Shown piece by piece: positions 32,971 through 42,759 of a stretch of 64,000 nucleotides of DNA. This DNA is from Sulfuritalea sp. (lineage in GTDB: Bacteria > Pseudomonadota > Gammaproteobacteria > Burkholderiales > Rhodocyclaceae). A model generated the notes under the pieces. The model made no database searches, was not told the origin of the DNA, and saw nothing but the letters and a program-made list of their open reading frames with translations. The position numbers and the translations under genes were made by a program. The stretch is from NCBI GenBank assembly GCA_016712985.1, contig JADJQA010000002.1, positions 186,001-250,000 on the forward strand, in the 5' to 3' direction. Position 1 is the stretch's first letter; each line of letters opens with the position of its first letter.

Positions 32971-33642
32971 ATGAGAATCCTGCTGGTTGAAGATGACGCT
33001 CTGCTCGGCGACGCGCTGCAGGTCGGCCTGCGTCAGGCCGACCATGTCGTCGATTGGGTCAGGGACGGCATCAGCGCCGAGACCGCCTTGATGACCGGGG
33101 ATTACGCCGCCGTGGTGCTTGACCTGGGCCTGCCGCGGCTGGACGGACTGGACGTGCTGCGCCACCTGCGGGCGAAGAAGAAGACCCTGCCGGTACTGAT
33201 CCTCACCGCGCGCGACACCGTGGATGACCGCATCCGGGGCCTGGACGCCGGCGCCGACGATTACCTGGTCAAGCCCTTCGACCTGGGCGAACTGACGGCA
33301 CGCCTGCGCGCGCTGCTGCGCCGAGCCGGCGGACAGTCCTCGCCCGTGCTCGCCGCGGGCCGTGTCACGCTCGACCCGGCGACGCGGCGCGTGGAATGCG
33401 ATGGAAGCGAGGTCGAAGTCCCGCCCAAGGAATACGCGCTGTTGCACGCGCTGATGCAGCAGCCGGGACGCGCCCTTTCCCGCGCCCAGCTTGAGCAGCA
33501 TCTTTACGCCTGGGGCGATGAAATCGGCAGCAACGCGGTCGAGGTCTATATCCATCATCTGCGGCGCAAGCTGGGACCGGACGTGATCCGCACCCTGCGC
33601 GGCATCGGCTACGTCGTCGCCAAGGCCGCGGCCAAGCCATGA
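32971..33642 (+). CDS. OmpR-family response regulator (QseB/PmrA-like)
   Basis: 223 aa. Receiver domain 1-115 with the phosphoacceptor Asp 51 in VVLDLGLPRLDG, acidic DD at 8-9, and KPFD near 104-107. The C-terminal winged-helix domain holds the recognition helix around EVYIHHLRRKLG and RGIGYVV. It overlaps the histidine kinase start by 4 bases. The box CTTAAG-N5-CTTAAC in front of it matches the operators known for this subfamily, so autoregulation and control of the redox operons are likely. Confidence 0.92.
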   Translation: MRILLVEDDALLGDALQVGLRQADHVVDWVRDGISAETALMTGDYAAVVLDLGLPRLDGLDVLRHLRAKKKTLPVLILTARDTVDDRIRGLDAGADDYLVKPFDLGELTARLRALLRRAGGQSSPVLAAGRVTLDPATRRVECDGSEVEVPPKEYALLHALMQQPGRALSRAQLEQHLYAWGDEIGSNAVEVYIHHLRRKLGPDVIRTLRGIGYVVAKAAAKP

Positions 33643-34750
33643 AAAAGTCATTGTCCCTGCGCGCCCGGCTGGTCGGACTGACCCTGCTGGCGGTCGCCAG
33701 TGTCTGGCTATTGACTGCCCTGGTCACCTGGTATGAAGCCCGCAGCGAACTGAAGGAATTGCTGGCCCATCCGCCAAACACCAGCGCGGCCCATCTGGCC
33801 CACGAACGCGACGAGGTCGCCGGTGAAATCGCCGGGCAACTGCTGATGCCGATGCTGGTCGCGCTGCCAGCGCTGGCACTGCTGCTGCTGATCGCGATCG
33901 GCTTCGCGCTGGCGCCGCTGCGCCAGCTTGCCCGCGATGTATCCGCGCGCGCACCAGAGCGGCTCGAGCCCTTGCCGATTGCACGCTTCCCGCCGAAGTC
34001 GCACCGCTGGTGACCCGGCTCAACAGCCTCTTTGCCGACATCGTTCGGGCGCTCGATAACGAGCGACGCTTTACCGCCGACGCGGCGCATGAACTGCGCA
34101 CCCCGCTGGCCGCGCTCAAGGCGCAGGCGCAAGTCGCGCTGGCTTCGGTCGACGCCGCGCAAAGGCAGCATGCGCTGAATCAAATCCTGGTCGGCTGCGA
34201 CCGCGCCACGCATCTGGTGGCGCAACTGCTGACCCTGGCGCGACTCGATGCCGGTACGCCGCAGACGATGCAGGACATCGCGCTGCGAGCAATTGCCGAA
34301 GAAGTCCTGGCCAGCAGCGCGGGAGACGCCATCGAGCGTCACTGCGAGCTGATGCTGCACGATGGCAATGCGCGGGTTCGCGGCGATCCCCTGCTCGTGC
34401 AGGCGCTGCTGCGCAACCTGGTGGACAACGCGCTGCGCCACGGCGGCGGTACGCAGATCGAAGTCTCCATCACACAACGGAACGGACAAGCGGTGCTGTG
34501 CGTCAGCGACGACGGACGCGGCATTGCGGCGGACGAGCGCGGCCGCGTGCTGCAACGCTTTTACCGCAGCGCCAGCGCCGACCCGGGGAACACGGCGCTT
34601 CACCAGGCTCCGGGCAGCGGACTGGGACTTTCCATCGTCAGTCGCATCGTTGAACTGCACGGCGGCAAGCTGGAAATCAGCTCGCCAGCCGCAGGCAATG
34701 GCGTTTCGGTGCTCGTGCATCTGCCGCTCGCCGCCGGCGCCGCGGGGTAG
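33639..34750 (+). CDS. Sensor histidine kinase (QseC-like), frameshifted near 33978
   Basis: Membrane sensor of the same two-component system. The N-terminal membrane helix (about 12-30) and second helix (about 70-95) flank a short periplasmic domain, then frame one stops after LEPLPIARF. The remaining protein is in another frame from LVTRLNSLF: dimerisation/phosphotransfer His in ADAAHELRTPLAALK, N-box NLVDNALRHG, G1 DDGRGI and G2 GSGLGLSIV. One base missing near 33975-33982 explains the break; repair gives 370 aa. The small sensor domain gives no ligand clue. Confidence 0.9.
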
Positions 34751-35427
34751 TGAGCGGCAGGGCATCCATCTGCGCTCATGATGGATTCCCCAGTCCCCAG
34801 TTATACCCCACGCGGCGCCCGTTCGACCGCGGCGGCCCGTGCCGGACTCGATCACAACCCTGCGCCGGGAGATCGCCATGGAATACGCCCAGATCCTGCC
34901 TCACTGGCCACGGTTCGAGCGGACTCTGATCATCAATCAACGTATTTGACACAGTAAGACTCGACGCCAAACGGGCAATTGAACGCCCCGCTGTCTGTTA
35001 CGGCGTAACGAACAAAAAACATCATCGAGCGCCTTGCGCTTGGCACCCAACGGGTCACTCTGGACAAAGCCGCGACCCTACCGAACGGCCCCGAGGACTA
35101 CTACCATGGACACCTGCGATTCGGCTTTGACGATGTTGCGCAGTAACAGTGCCAGATGGCAATCCGGCAGCCCCGACTCTTGAGCCAAGAGCAACACTTG
35201 GCGTAAGACCGATCACGCTTGCTTCGCTACGCTCCGACAGTCCAGTTTGACGTGGACTGCGTATCCAGTTTGCGTGGAAGACGCATTCAAAGCCCAGCCC
35301 CTGGATCTCATCAGCCCGGCGGCTGGGTACATTCCACGAGTCGGGAGCGACTGTGGATGCCGCCAGTCCGCGGCTATGCAATCAGGATAGCCTGGTTTCT
35401 ATGAAGGGTAAGGGAGACTGCTCGTCA
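34751..35427. other. Gene-free region of about 680 bases
   Basis: No convincing gene on either strand. Short frames start at 34878 (MEYAQILPHWPRF) and 35105 but lack ribosome sites and recognisable domains; the stretch 35050-35145 (LDKAATLPNGPEDYYHG) could be a decayed gene fragment. No inverted repeats of note were seen. The two flanking genes converge here. Confidence 0.45.
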
Positions 35428-36708
35428 TCAGTCGGCCTCGACGCCGAGTTGCTGCACCCAGTTCAGCGCCTCGCCGAGGATTTCGCCGAGCATGCCCAGA
35501 GTCCCCACCGCGCCAAAAGCGGCGAGCAGCGCCAGGGTGCCTTCGACGTCATTGTCATCGTAACGCTGGATCAGCGCGAGCAACTGACCCAGTTCGCCTT
35601 GCCGGTGCGTCAATGCCGCCCGCACATCCTTGCCCACCGCAATCTGTGCCAGCATATCGGCCATCGACATGCTCAGGGCGGCGGGCACTACCGACATCAA
35701 GCCGGTAATGAAAGCCGCATCGCGTTGATGTTGCTGTTCCGGGTGCAGCCTCTCGACCAGCAGTTCCATGAAGCGGCCGCGCAGAGCCGCCAACTGGAGT
35801 AGCGGGTTGTGCGCGAGATCGACATTTTCGCCGTGACTCAACAGCAGCAATTGCAGCCAGCGAAGCAATTGGCGACGTCCCAGCGTTGCGATGGCATGGT
35901 GCACCGAAGTAATGCGCGCGGGCGCGCCAGCACCGACCGAATTGGTCAGCCGCAGCAGATTGATCAGCAGTGCGGGTTCCTTGCGAAATGCCGCATCCAG
36001 GCGGGCTTCGTCGGCTTCTTCCGCGACCAGTTTGATCAGGCGCACCAGGCCCTTCGTCGAGGCATCCAGCTTGCGCCCTTCGACCATCGTCGGTTTGGCG
36101 AAGTAGTATCCCTGGAACAAATGGAATCCCAGCAGGCGGCATAGCTCCATGTGCGATTGCGATTCAACGTGCGCTGCAATCAGCGTGCGGCTCGTGGTGC
36201 CAAGCGCCCGCGCCGAGGTTTGCAGGCGATCCAGCGGAAGGCTGTCGATATTCACCTTGAGCCAGGTGGCGAGCCGGACCAGCGGCCAGAGCTGTTCGGT
36301 GACGTCGGTAACACCGGATATTGAAAACGCATATCCCTTGGCCTTGAGATCCTGGCAGCGCGGCAGCAGCGATTCATCAGCAAAGGCCGCGACATCGATT
36401 TCAAACACCACGATGTCTTTCGGCAGCAACTCGACCAGATCACTTTCGAGAAACAGGGCGTCGACATTGATAAAGGCGCGCGCCTGGCCAAGGACATTGG
36501 CCAGACCGAGTTCGGCGAAGGCCTTGCAGACGACATCGGCGGAAGCCATTCCGGCCGCTCTGGCGCCATCGATATGGGCGGAGTTTTCCGTGGTGGCGCG
36601 GAACAGCAGTTCGTAACCGGCCAGCCCCTGATCCTTGTCGAGGATGGGCTGGCGGCCGATGAACACTTCGCGCAGTTGATCACGCCGCTGGGGTGCTGGT
36701 TCGCTCAT
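35428..36708 (-). CDS. EAL-HDOD (YuxH/CdgJ-type) signalling protein
   Basis: 426-aa two-domain protein. The N-terminal EAL-like domain (about 10-210) begins FIGRQPILDKDQGLAGYELLFR. The catalytic EAL motif is replaced by YELLF and most metal ligands are missing, so it should not hydrolyse cyclic di-GMP. The C-terminal HDOD domain (about 215-420) includes LLRLTNSVGAG and SVHHAIATLGRRQLLRWLQLLLL. CdgJ-type proteins affect motility and regulation. It stands alone, with its 5' end toward the 6S RNA region. Confidence 0.88.
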   Translation of the reverse strand: MSEPAPQRRDQLREVFIGRQPILDKDQGLAGYELLFRATTENSAHIDGARAAGMASADVVCKAFAELGLANVLGQARAFINVDALFLESDLVELLPKDIVVFEIDVAAFADESLLPRCQDLKAKGYAFSISGVTDVTEQLWPLVRLATWLKVNIDSLPLDRLQTSARALGTTSRTLIAAHVESQSHMELCRLLGFHLFQGYYFAKPTMVEGRKLDASTKGLVRLIKLVAEEADEARLDAAFRKEPALLINLLRLTNSVGAGAPARITSVHHAIATLGRRQLLRWLQLLLLSHGENVDLAHNPLLQLAALRGRFMELLVERLHPEQQHQRDAAFITGLMSVVPAALSMSMADMLAQIAVGKDVRAALTHRQGELGQLLALIQRYDDNDVEGTLALLAAFGAVGTLGMLGEILGEALNWVQQLGVEAD

Positions 36709-36865
36709 GGGAGTCTAAGGCGCGGAATATTGGTTGCGGCGGCTGCGCGTAACGCCGGACAAGCCGGCGTGGCTGTTCACTAAAACCTGATTTGCTGCGC
36801 CCTGCTAACCGATTCCCCCGCGAGTGCCGTTTGGCCGGCATCCTGAACCTGGGTTCAGAGAGGCC

Positions 36866-36992
36866 ACTTTCCTGCCGCTTCAGGTTCGCTCGCTGGGAGC
36901 GATCACAACAGCGGCGTCTTTGGGCTGCGGCCGGTGCCAATGGTTATTGGTTCAAGGAATGTATGGCCTTGGCGAACACCGCAGGGGAAACT
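36866..36992 (-). ncRNA. ssrS: 6S RNA
   Basis: Lies just downstream of zapA on the same strand, the standard position of ssrS in proteobacteria. Read on the minus strand it begins near CCCCTGCGGTGTTCGCC and ends near GCGAACCTGAAGCGGCAGG, which pair (CCTGC/GCAGG and GTTCGC/GCGAAC) as the closing stem. The internal CCTTGAACCAATAACCATTGG segment resembles the betaproteobacterial 6S core. The molecule would sequester sigma70 RNA polymerase in stationary phase. Exact ends are uncertain, and the visible part is shorter than the typical 180 nt. Confidence 0.75.
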
Positions 36993-37049
36993 TTGGGAAA
37001 CCAAGCAACACATTCGCGAATCAGCGGTGGGAAACAGCCAGAACAGTGT

Positions 37050-37376
37050 TCAGGGCAACTGCTGGTGCTGCGCCAGCGATTCGTCGAGCTTGGCCTCGAT
37101 GGAATCAATTCTACGCTGAATCGTTTCGCTTTCAAGTGCCGCCGCAACGTCGGTCGGAGTGTTCTTGGCCGCGAGGAGTTCATGAGCCAGATTCAGGGCC
37201 GCCATGATCGCAAGGCGCTCGCCGGCACCGCGTGCGCTGGAGGATGTTTTGTGGCTGCTTTCCTTCAACTTGGTGTCAAGAAATGCGACGGCAGCCAACA
37301 ACGCTTCTTGCTCGGCGGGCTCGCAGGCAACGCGATATCCCTTGCCCAGCAGTTTGACTTCGACTGTATGGCTCAT
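37050..37376 (-). CDS. zapA: ZapA, FtsZ-ring stabilising protein
   Basis: 108-aa cell-division accessory protein that crosslinks FtsZ filaments. It starts at ATG 37376 (MSHTVEVKLLGKGYRVACEPAEQEALLAAV), the ZapA N-terminal domain, followed by RLAIMAALNLAHELL and a C-terminal coiled coil (SIEAKLDESLAQHQQLP). The start overlaps the stop of the ZapB-like gene by 4 bases. 6S RNA follows downstream. Confidence 0.93.
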   Translation of the reverse strand: MSHTVEVKLLGKGYRVACEPAEQEALLAAVAFLDTKLKESSHKTSSSARGAGERLAIMAALNLAHELLAAKNTPTDVAAALESETIQRRIDSIEAKLDESLAQHQQLP

Positions 37377-37567
37377 TCTTCGGGCAAGCGCGTTATCAGC
37401 GCTTCGAGGCGTTCGCGCGTGATGTCGATCTTCTGAGTGAGTGCGGCCTTTTCGATCTCCAGACTGGCGACGTGGGCACGCAGCGCCTGATTCTCGCTGC
37501 GCAGGTTGGAGCACACGGCGACTATTTGTTCGACTTTGCGCTCAAGGTGATCGAGAGAAACGCTCAT
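37373..37567 (-). CDS. ZapB-like small coiled-coil protein (TIGR02449 type)
   Basis: 64 aa from ATG 37567 (MSVSLDHLERKVEQIVAVC). Nearly all of it is a heptad coiled coil (LERKVEQIV, LRSENQALRAHVASLEIEKAALTQKI). It sits directly upstream of zapA with a 4-base overlap, the arrangement found in many beta- and gammaproteobacteria. The longer in-frame start at 37594 is less likely. Role in division by analogy with ZapB. Confidence 0.8.
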   Translation of the reverse strand: MSVSLDHLERKVEQIVAVCSNLRSENQALRAHVASLEIEKAALTQKIDITRERLEALITRLPEE

Positions 37568-37716
37568 GGCACCAAGTTTCCGGGAAAAATCCAATCAGGT
37601 CAAGCAACAAGCTTTCAAAGTGAATGTGCTTTGGGATCCCGCGCCAGGAGGAATCGTAAAGGGGAATGCCGGCTGGCGAGATGGGCTCCGATAGCCCTGT
37701 CTGGCACAATGGTCCC

Positions 37717-38949
37717 ATGCCCATTGAAGCCTTCTCTCCGACCAGCCTGCGTCGTGCGCTGGTGATCAAGCTGCGCCATCATGGCGATGTGCTGCTGGCC
37801 GCGCCGGTGATTTCAACGCTGAAGCGCGTCGCGCCGCACTGCGAAGTCGATGCGCTGATCTACGCCGATACCGCGCCGATGCTCGAAGCCCACCCGGCGC
37901 TGGCGCAACTGCATCTGATCGACCGCAACTGGAAGCGGCAGGGTCTGGTACGCCAGGCTGCGGCCGAATCGACGCTGATCTCCAAATTGCGCGCCCGGCG
38001 CTATGACCTTGTCGTCCATCTTTCGGTGCATATGCGCGGGTCCTGGCTGGTGCGCCTGCTGCGGCCCCGCTGGTCGGTGGCGCCCCGGTTCCGCGCCGGC
38101 TTCTGGGCGAACAGCTTCACGCACCTCTATCCGGCGCAGTCGGACCCGCAGCGCCACACAGTGGAAACCAACCTTGACAGCCTGCGCGCGCTGGGGATGG
38201 AGCCGGCCACGGCGGACAAACGCGTAATCATGGTGCCGGGTGCAATGGCCGAGGCCCGTGTTGCGGACTTGCTGGCACGGCACGGCGTGACGACGCGCAG
38301 CTTCGTGCATGTTCATCCGGCGTCGCGCTGGGGATTCAAATGCTGGCCGGCCGACCGCGTCGCCGCGCTGTGCGATGCGCTGTCGGCAACGGGTAGCCCC
38401 ATCGTGCTGACGTCCGCGCCGGATCCGAACGAAAAGGCGCTTATTGCGGCCGTGTGCGCCGCACAGGGAAAGGGTGCCGCTACCTGCCGGCAAGGCGGAA
38501 GCACCGATACGCAGCGCGCCCCGGCGCCGACTATCGACTTGTCCGGTCAGCTTTCACTCAAGGAACTCGCGGCCCTGACGGCGCAGGCGAAGCTGTTTGT
38601 CGGCGCTGATTCGGCGCCGATGCATATTGCTGCGGCGATGGGTACGCCGGTGGTCGCCATCTTCGGCCCCTCGGGCGATCGCGAATGGGGGCCGTGGGGC
38701 GAAGGTCATCGTGTCGTCGCTTCGACCACCCATCCCTGCCGTCCCTGCGGTTTGGCCGGCTGCAACGACAGCAAGGTCAGCGCATGCCTGACCACGCTGC
38801 CGGTGGCGCAGGTGCTGGCGGCATGCGAGGAGTTGCTGGCCATCCAGAGTCCGATGCCCGCAAAGAGGGTGATGGTGGTTCGCCGCGATGCAGTTCCGGT
38901 CACGGATAGTTCCCCCCTTCTGGGGCGATCCGGCGGCGCGGCAGCGTGA
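37717..38949 (+). CDS. Glycosyltransferase family 9 (LPS heptosyltransferase, RfaQ-type)
   Basis: 410 aa from ATG 37717. Two Rossmann domains: ALVIKLRHHGDVLLAAPVISTL at the N-terminus and FVGADSAPMHIAAAMGTPVVAIFGPSG in the C-terminal donor-binding half. The C-terminal HPCRPCGLAGC is typical of RfaQ/heptosyltransferase III. A run near residues 255-275 (TCRQGGSTDTQRAPAP) looks like an insertion relative to the family. ADP-heptose is the expected donor and LPS inner core the acceptor. Overlaps the next gene by 4 bases. Confidence 0.88.
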   Translation: MPIEAFSPTSLRRALVIKLRHHGDVLLAAPVISTLKRVAPHCEVDALIYADTAPMLEAHPALAQLHLIDRNWKRQGLVRQAAAESTLISKLRARRYDLVVHLSVHMRGSWLVRLLRPRWSVAPRFRAGFWANSFTHLYPAQSDPQRHTVETNLDSLRALGMEPATADKRVIMVPGAMAEARVADLLARHGVTTRSFVHVHPASRWGFKCWPADRVAALCDALSATGSPIVLTSAPDPNEKALIAAVCAAQGKGAATCRQGGSTDTQRAPAPTIDLSGQLSLKELAALTAQAKLFVGADSAPMHIAAAMGTPVVAIFGPSGDREWGPWGEGHRVVASTTHPCRPCGLAGCNDSKVSACLTTLPVAQVLAACEELLAIQSPMPAKRVMVVRRDAVPVTDSSPLLGRSGGAAA

Positions 38950-40043
38950 AGCTCGCCATTGTCCGCCAGAAATACACACCCTTCGGCGGCGCCGAACGCT
39001 TTGTCGAGCGGGCGCTGGCGGCACTTCAGGCGGACGGCGTGGATGTCTCGATCATCGCGCGTGAATGGCAGGACGACGCCGCGGGCGGAATCCGGGGCGT
39101 CCGGGTCAATCCCTTCTACATCGGCCGCACCTGGCGCGACGCAGGATTTGCCCACGCCGTGCAGCGCCTGATCGAGCGGCAAGGTTTTGATCTGGTGCAA
39201 AGCCATGAGCGCATTCCCGGCTGCGACATCTACCGCGCCGGCGATGGCGTCCATGCCACCTGGCTGGAACTGCGCGACAAACCAATGGACCGGCTGGCGC
39301 CGTGGCACCGCTACACGCTGGCCGCCGAAGCGGCAATGTTTCGCCATCCCGGGCTGCGCGCGGTGATCTGCAATTCGTGCATGGTGCGTGACGATATCGC
39401 CCTGCGCTTTGGCGTGGCCGCCGAGAGACTGCAGGTGATCCACAGCGGCGTCGATCTTGACGCCTTCCATCCGCGACTGCGGGAAACTCAGGGGCGTGTA
39501 CTGCGCGAGAAGACCGGGGTCGATGTCGCTACCCCGGTGATCCTGTTCGTCGGTTCCGGCTATGAGCGCAAGGGTCTGCCAACTCTGCTCCGCGGACTGG
39601 CGGGCATGACCCGGCGCGACGCCCGGCTGTGGGTGATAGGCCGCGACAAGCGCGAGTCGCTGATGCGTAGCCTGGCGCAAACGCTGGGTGTCGACGAGCG
39701 CGTCCTGTTCCTCGGTGCGCAGACGGACGTGCGCCCCTTTTACGGCGCAGCCGACGTCTTCGCCTTGCCCTCGCTCTACGATCCCTTCCCCAACGCCGCG
39801 CTGGAAGCGCTGGCCTGCGGCCTGCCACTGCTTACCACCACTACCTGCGGGGCGGCGGAATTCATTACGGCAGCAAATGGGGTGGTGATCACGGCCGGGG
39901 ATGTTGCAGTCCTGGCGGCCAGCCTCGATATGCTGTGCGCGAATGCGTCGGCGATGCGCGATGCCGCCCGCGCCAGCGTCGCGCATCTTGACCTGGCGCG
40001 GATGGCGGCGCAGTTGACCGCACTGTATTCGCGGCTTGGCTGA
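38946..40043 (+). CDS. Glycosyltransferase family 4 (LPS core, WaaG-like)
   Basis: 365 aa from GTG 38946, overlapping the heptosyltransferase stop as GTGA. The N-terminal acceptor domain (MKLAIVRQKYTPFGGAERFVERAL) and the GT4 donor domain with FVGSGYERKGLPTLLRGL and YDPFPNAALEALACGLPLLTT (the E-x7-E motif) are clear. The pattern matches WaaG/RfaG, which adds glucose to heptose II. Sugar identity cannot be read from sequence. Confidence 0.87.
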   Translation: MKLAIVRQKYTPFGGAERFVERALAALQADGVDVSIIAREWQDDAAGGIRGVRVNPFYIGRTWRDAGFAHAVQRLIERQGFDLVQSHERIPGCDIYRAGDGVHATWLELRDKPMDRLAPWHRYTLAAEAAMFRHPGLRAVICNSCMVRDDIALRFGVAAERLQVIHSGVDLDAFHPRLRETQGRVLREKTGVDVATPVILFVGSGYERKGLPTLLRGLAGMTRRDARLWVIGRDKRESLMRSLAQTLGVDERVLFLGAQTDVRPFYGAADVFALPSLYDPFPNAALEALACGLPLLTTTTCGAAEFITAANGVVITAGDVAVLAASLDMLCANASAMRDAARASVAHLDLARMAAQLTALYSRLG

Positions 40044-40151
40044 CGCCGGCTCCTGTCCTGCCAAAGGCCGCCTGCCCGTGCCTTGCCCGGCGGAAATCGC
40101 GCGTCGGAGAAAGCGCATTCCGGATGTGCCCAGCACCCTTCCGTCGGGGCA

Positions 40152-41345
40152 TCAAGCGGCAGTCCGGGCCTGCATGGCTCGAGGGTTAAGCGCGTCTGCA
40201 GCATCGGCCACTACCGGCCGCAGCCGTTCGACCAGGGCGTCGAATGAGAATCGCGCCAAATGCGCCTGCGCCAACTCGGGCCGTGGCCGCGCCCGGCCCG
40301 CCAGCAATTGCTTCAGCAGGCGCCCGAAATCGGCGCCATCATCCTGCCGCGGGTCGCGATAGAGAAAGCCGGTTTCGCCGTCCAGCACGGTTTCGGTGAA
40401 GGGCGGCGCATTCACCGCGATCACCGGCGTGCCGCAAGCTTGCGCCTCGATGATATTGAGGCCCAGCGCTTCTTTCTCGGGAAGCCCGGACAGCAGGTAG
40501 TCGAGTTGCCGGTAGATGCCAGCGACATTGCCCTGCTGGCCCCAGAAGCGCACCTGCCCGGCGGGCAGCGCGGCGAGTGCCCGGCCGAGGTCGCGCACCG
40601 AAGCATAGCCACCGCTGCCGAAGATTTCCAGATTCACCTCTTGATGAGGTAGGAGTACTGGCGCCAGATGCGCGAAGAGCAGCGGAAACTGCTTTATGGG
40701 CGTCAGGCGCGAGACAATGCCGAAGCTGAGATCGGGGTGTCGCTCGAACGCCGGATGCGTACACACAGCCTCGCTGAGCGGCTCAAGCCAGCCGAGCAGA
40801 CGGTCGCGACCCTTGCGCTGGTCCCAGTCGTAGCGGCTGGCGCGCCGGATGCCTGGCGCGCCGGGCAATCCGCTTCGCGGGCCGGCATCACCATTTCCAG
40901 CGCGGCTGGCCAGGTCGGCGACGCCATAGAAAGCCTGCTCCCAGACCGGCAGGCCGGCGGCCTTGAGGCCGTCCCTCACCCAGCCGGAAACCGCGTAAAT
41001 GCGGTCGTGGTTGGCAAAGGCCGCCGGGTCGCGACCCTGGACCGGCATGTGGGCGATCGCCGTGCGCAACCGGTCCGGCATCGGGGCGCGCAGCTCGACG
41101 GGCAGCGGCCCGTGGGCGAGCAGCCAGAGCGGCCCGGCGGGCAGGTGAGGCCGCAAGTCGGCGGGATCGGCGACAGCGATCCGTTCGGTGTCGGCAGGCA
41201 GCCCGAGCCGATCCCAGAATTCGGCGCGCGGATGCACCAGCAAGCGCGTCGGCACCCCGAGTTGCGACAGTGCGCGGCAGAGGAATCCAGTGTAGACCTC
41301 GCCGCCGCCGAAGTGCCGCTGCAGGTTGATCTGGAGGCAACGCAT
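40152..41345 (-). CDS. Glycosyltransferase family 4
   Basis: 397-aa GT-B fold glycosyltransferase. N-terminal MRCLQINLQRHFGGGEVYTGFLCRAL; donor-site segments FGIVSRLTPIKQFPLLFAHLAP and KEALGLNIIEAQACGTPVIAVNAPPFTETV. It is the distal gene of the minus-strand polysaccharide operon, 10 bases after the O-antigen ligase-like gene. Likely an LPS core or O-chain transferase. Confidence 0.85.
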   Translation of the reverse strand: MRCLQINLQRHFGGGEVYTGFLCRALSQLGVPTRLLVHPRAEFWDRLGLPADTERIAVADPADLRPHLPAGPLWLLAHGPLPVELRAPMPDRLRTAIAHMPVQGRDPAAFANHDRIYAVSGWVRDGLKAAGLPVWEQAFYGVADLASRAGNGDAGPRSGLPGAPGIRRASRYDWDQRKGRDRLLGWLEPLSEAVCTHPAFERHPDLSFGIVSRLTPIKQFPLLFAHLAPVLLPHQEVNLEIFGSGGYASVRDLGRALAALPAGQVRFWGQQGNVAGIYRQLDYLLSGLPEKEALGLNIIEAQACGTPVIAVNAPPFTETVLDGETGFLYRDPRQDDGADFGRLLKQLLAGRARPRPELAQAHLARFSFDALVERLRPVVADAADALNPRAMQARTAA

Positions 41346-41355
41346 TGGGCTCGGT

Positions 41356-42628
41356 TCAAGGTCCGGGCGCGGGGCTCGGCGTCACCTTGACTGCGTCGGC
41401 CCGCAGAAAACCTACCAGCAGGCCCATGACCAGCCAGAACCAGAGCGCCACGTTCCTCACAAAAAAGTCGTCGGTCTGGTTCTTCGTGAACGTCGCCACC
41501 ATGGCTGCGAAGCCCGCCGTTGCGAGGTAGCGGGACGCGCCTGCCGACCGGGCATGGCGCAGCAATTCCATCGCCAGGGCCACCCAGAGCGCGAAGAAGA
41601 CCATCATGCCGGGGATTCCCATCTGGATTCCCTTGTTCAGGATCATGTTGTGGGCATGCCAGAGGTCGGGGACTTCCGGCCGGTATTCTGAATAGAGCTT
41701 GTCGAACACGGTACGCCCGATGCCGCCGCCGATCCAGGGATGTTCGCCAATTTTTTCCAGGGAAAATCTCCACAATCCCCATCGGATATCCGACCGCGTC
41801 GTGGCGCTGACGACATCTCCGACCTGATTCAACGAGGCTACCACTGATGGGGTGAATTCTTGGGCAGGGATTTCGACAGGGTTTCGCCGTATCAACTGCG
41901 CGGCCAGCAATGCCGCGACAACGGACAAGATGCCGAGAAACAACCCGGCCCGTCGCCAGTTGAACTTCATGCGTAGCAGCAGCGCCGCGGCGGCCGCCAT
42001 TCCGACACCCAAGGCGACCATGTTTTGCCTGTTCGATGTGACCATCATTGCCCAGACGTCCAGTACGAGCAGTCCCGCCAGCAGCAGGGACAGCGCCTTG
42101 CGCCCGGAATTCCAGAGGCGGAATGCAAGCCAGACATTGATGAACATCACGAGCAGCACCCAGTTACCGCTGAGACCGGCGTAGAGCGCGGGATGAAGTC
42201 TGACCATGTCTCTGAACAGCATGTCCCCGCTGACGACGCTGAACGACGCCGAGGTAAGGACCAGGTTGATCACTGCCAGGAGGCCGGCGAACCACTCGAA
42301 GTCGACGTAGCGCCCCCCAGGTCACTCCCACAATGAAGATCAGGATGCAATACACCACCTCGACCCGCAGTTCGCTCAGAGACATCCGTGGGTCCACGGC
42401 GAAAACCACGGACACCAGCGCCACCAGAAAATAGGCAAGCCAGTAGCGGGCGAAGGGAAGAACCGGCATCGTCCTTGCCTTGACGAGGACCGCCGCCGTT
42501 ACGGCGATGAGGACGATGAATGCCAGGTTGCGAACGGCGATGGTGTTGGCGATGGGGAGCACGAACAGGTAGAGCGCGAGCGCTACCCAGAAAATCCTTG
42601 CCGAGATCGAATCAGCCTTGCCATTCAT
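41356..42628 (-). CDS. O-antigen ligase/polymerase family membrane protein (frameshifted at 42313-42318)
   Basis: Wzy/WaaL-type polytopic protein. The first 107 or so residues (MNGKADSISARIFWVALALYLFV and onwards to VGVTWG) are in one frame. The rest, YVDFEWFAGLLAVINLVLTSASF through HAHNMILNKGIQMGIPGMMVFF (a WaaL-like periplasmic loop with His), is in another. The switch is in a run of six C (plus strand, 42313-42318); five would give 423 aa. This is a typical homopolymer indel, though phase variation of a surface-sugar gene is possible. Confidence 0.85.
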
Positions 42629-42759
42629 GGGTGATATTCCGTGATGTGCCGGTGCTGCGGAGAATATCTCAGGCCCCGCTCAACAGCCAGTTCCTCAGGA
42701 TGCGGCGCAACTCCACGTCGGCCTGGGCGGCTGTCCTTGCCGGCGCACTTCATTCAAAC

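Noticed and set aside
34751..35427. A short gene or transposase remnant in the 680-base gap
   Set aside because: Frames found there are short and without ribosome sites or recognisable motifs; no inverted repeats as at insertion sequence ends.
36720..37050. Small protein genes in the region after zapA
   Set aside because: Frames overlap the 6S RNA candidate and lack start signals; the RNA explains the conserved sequence better.
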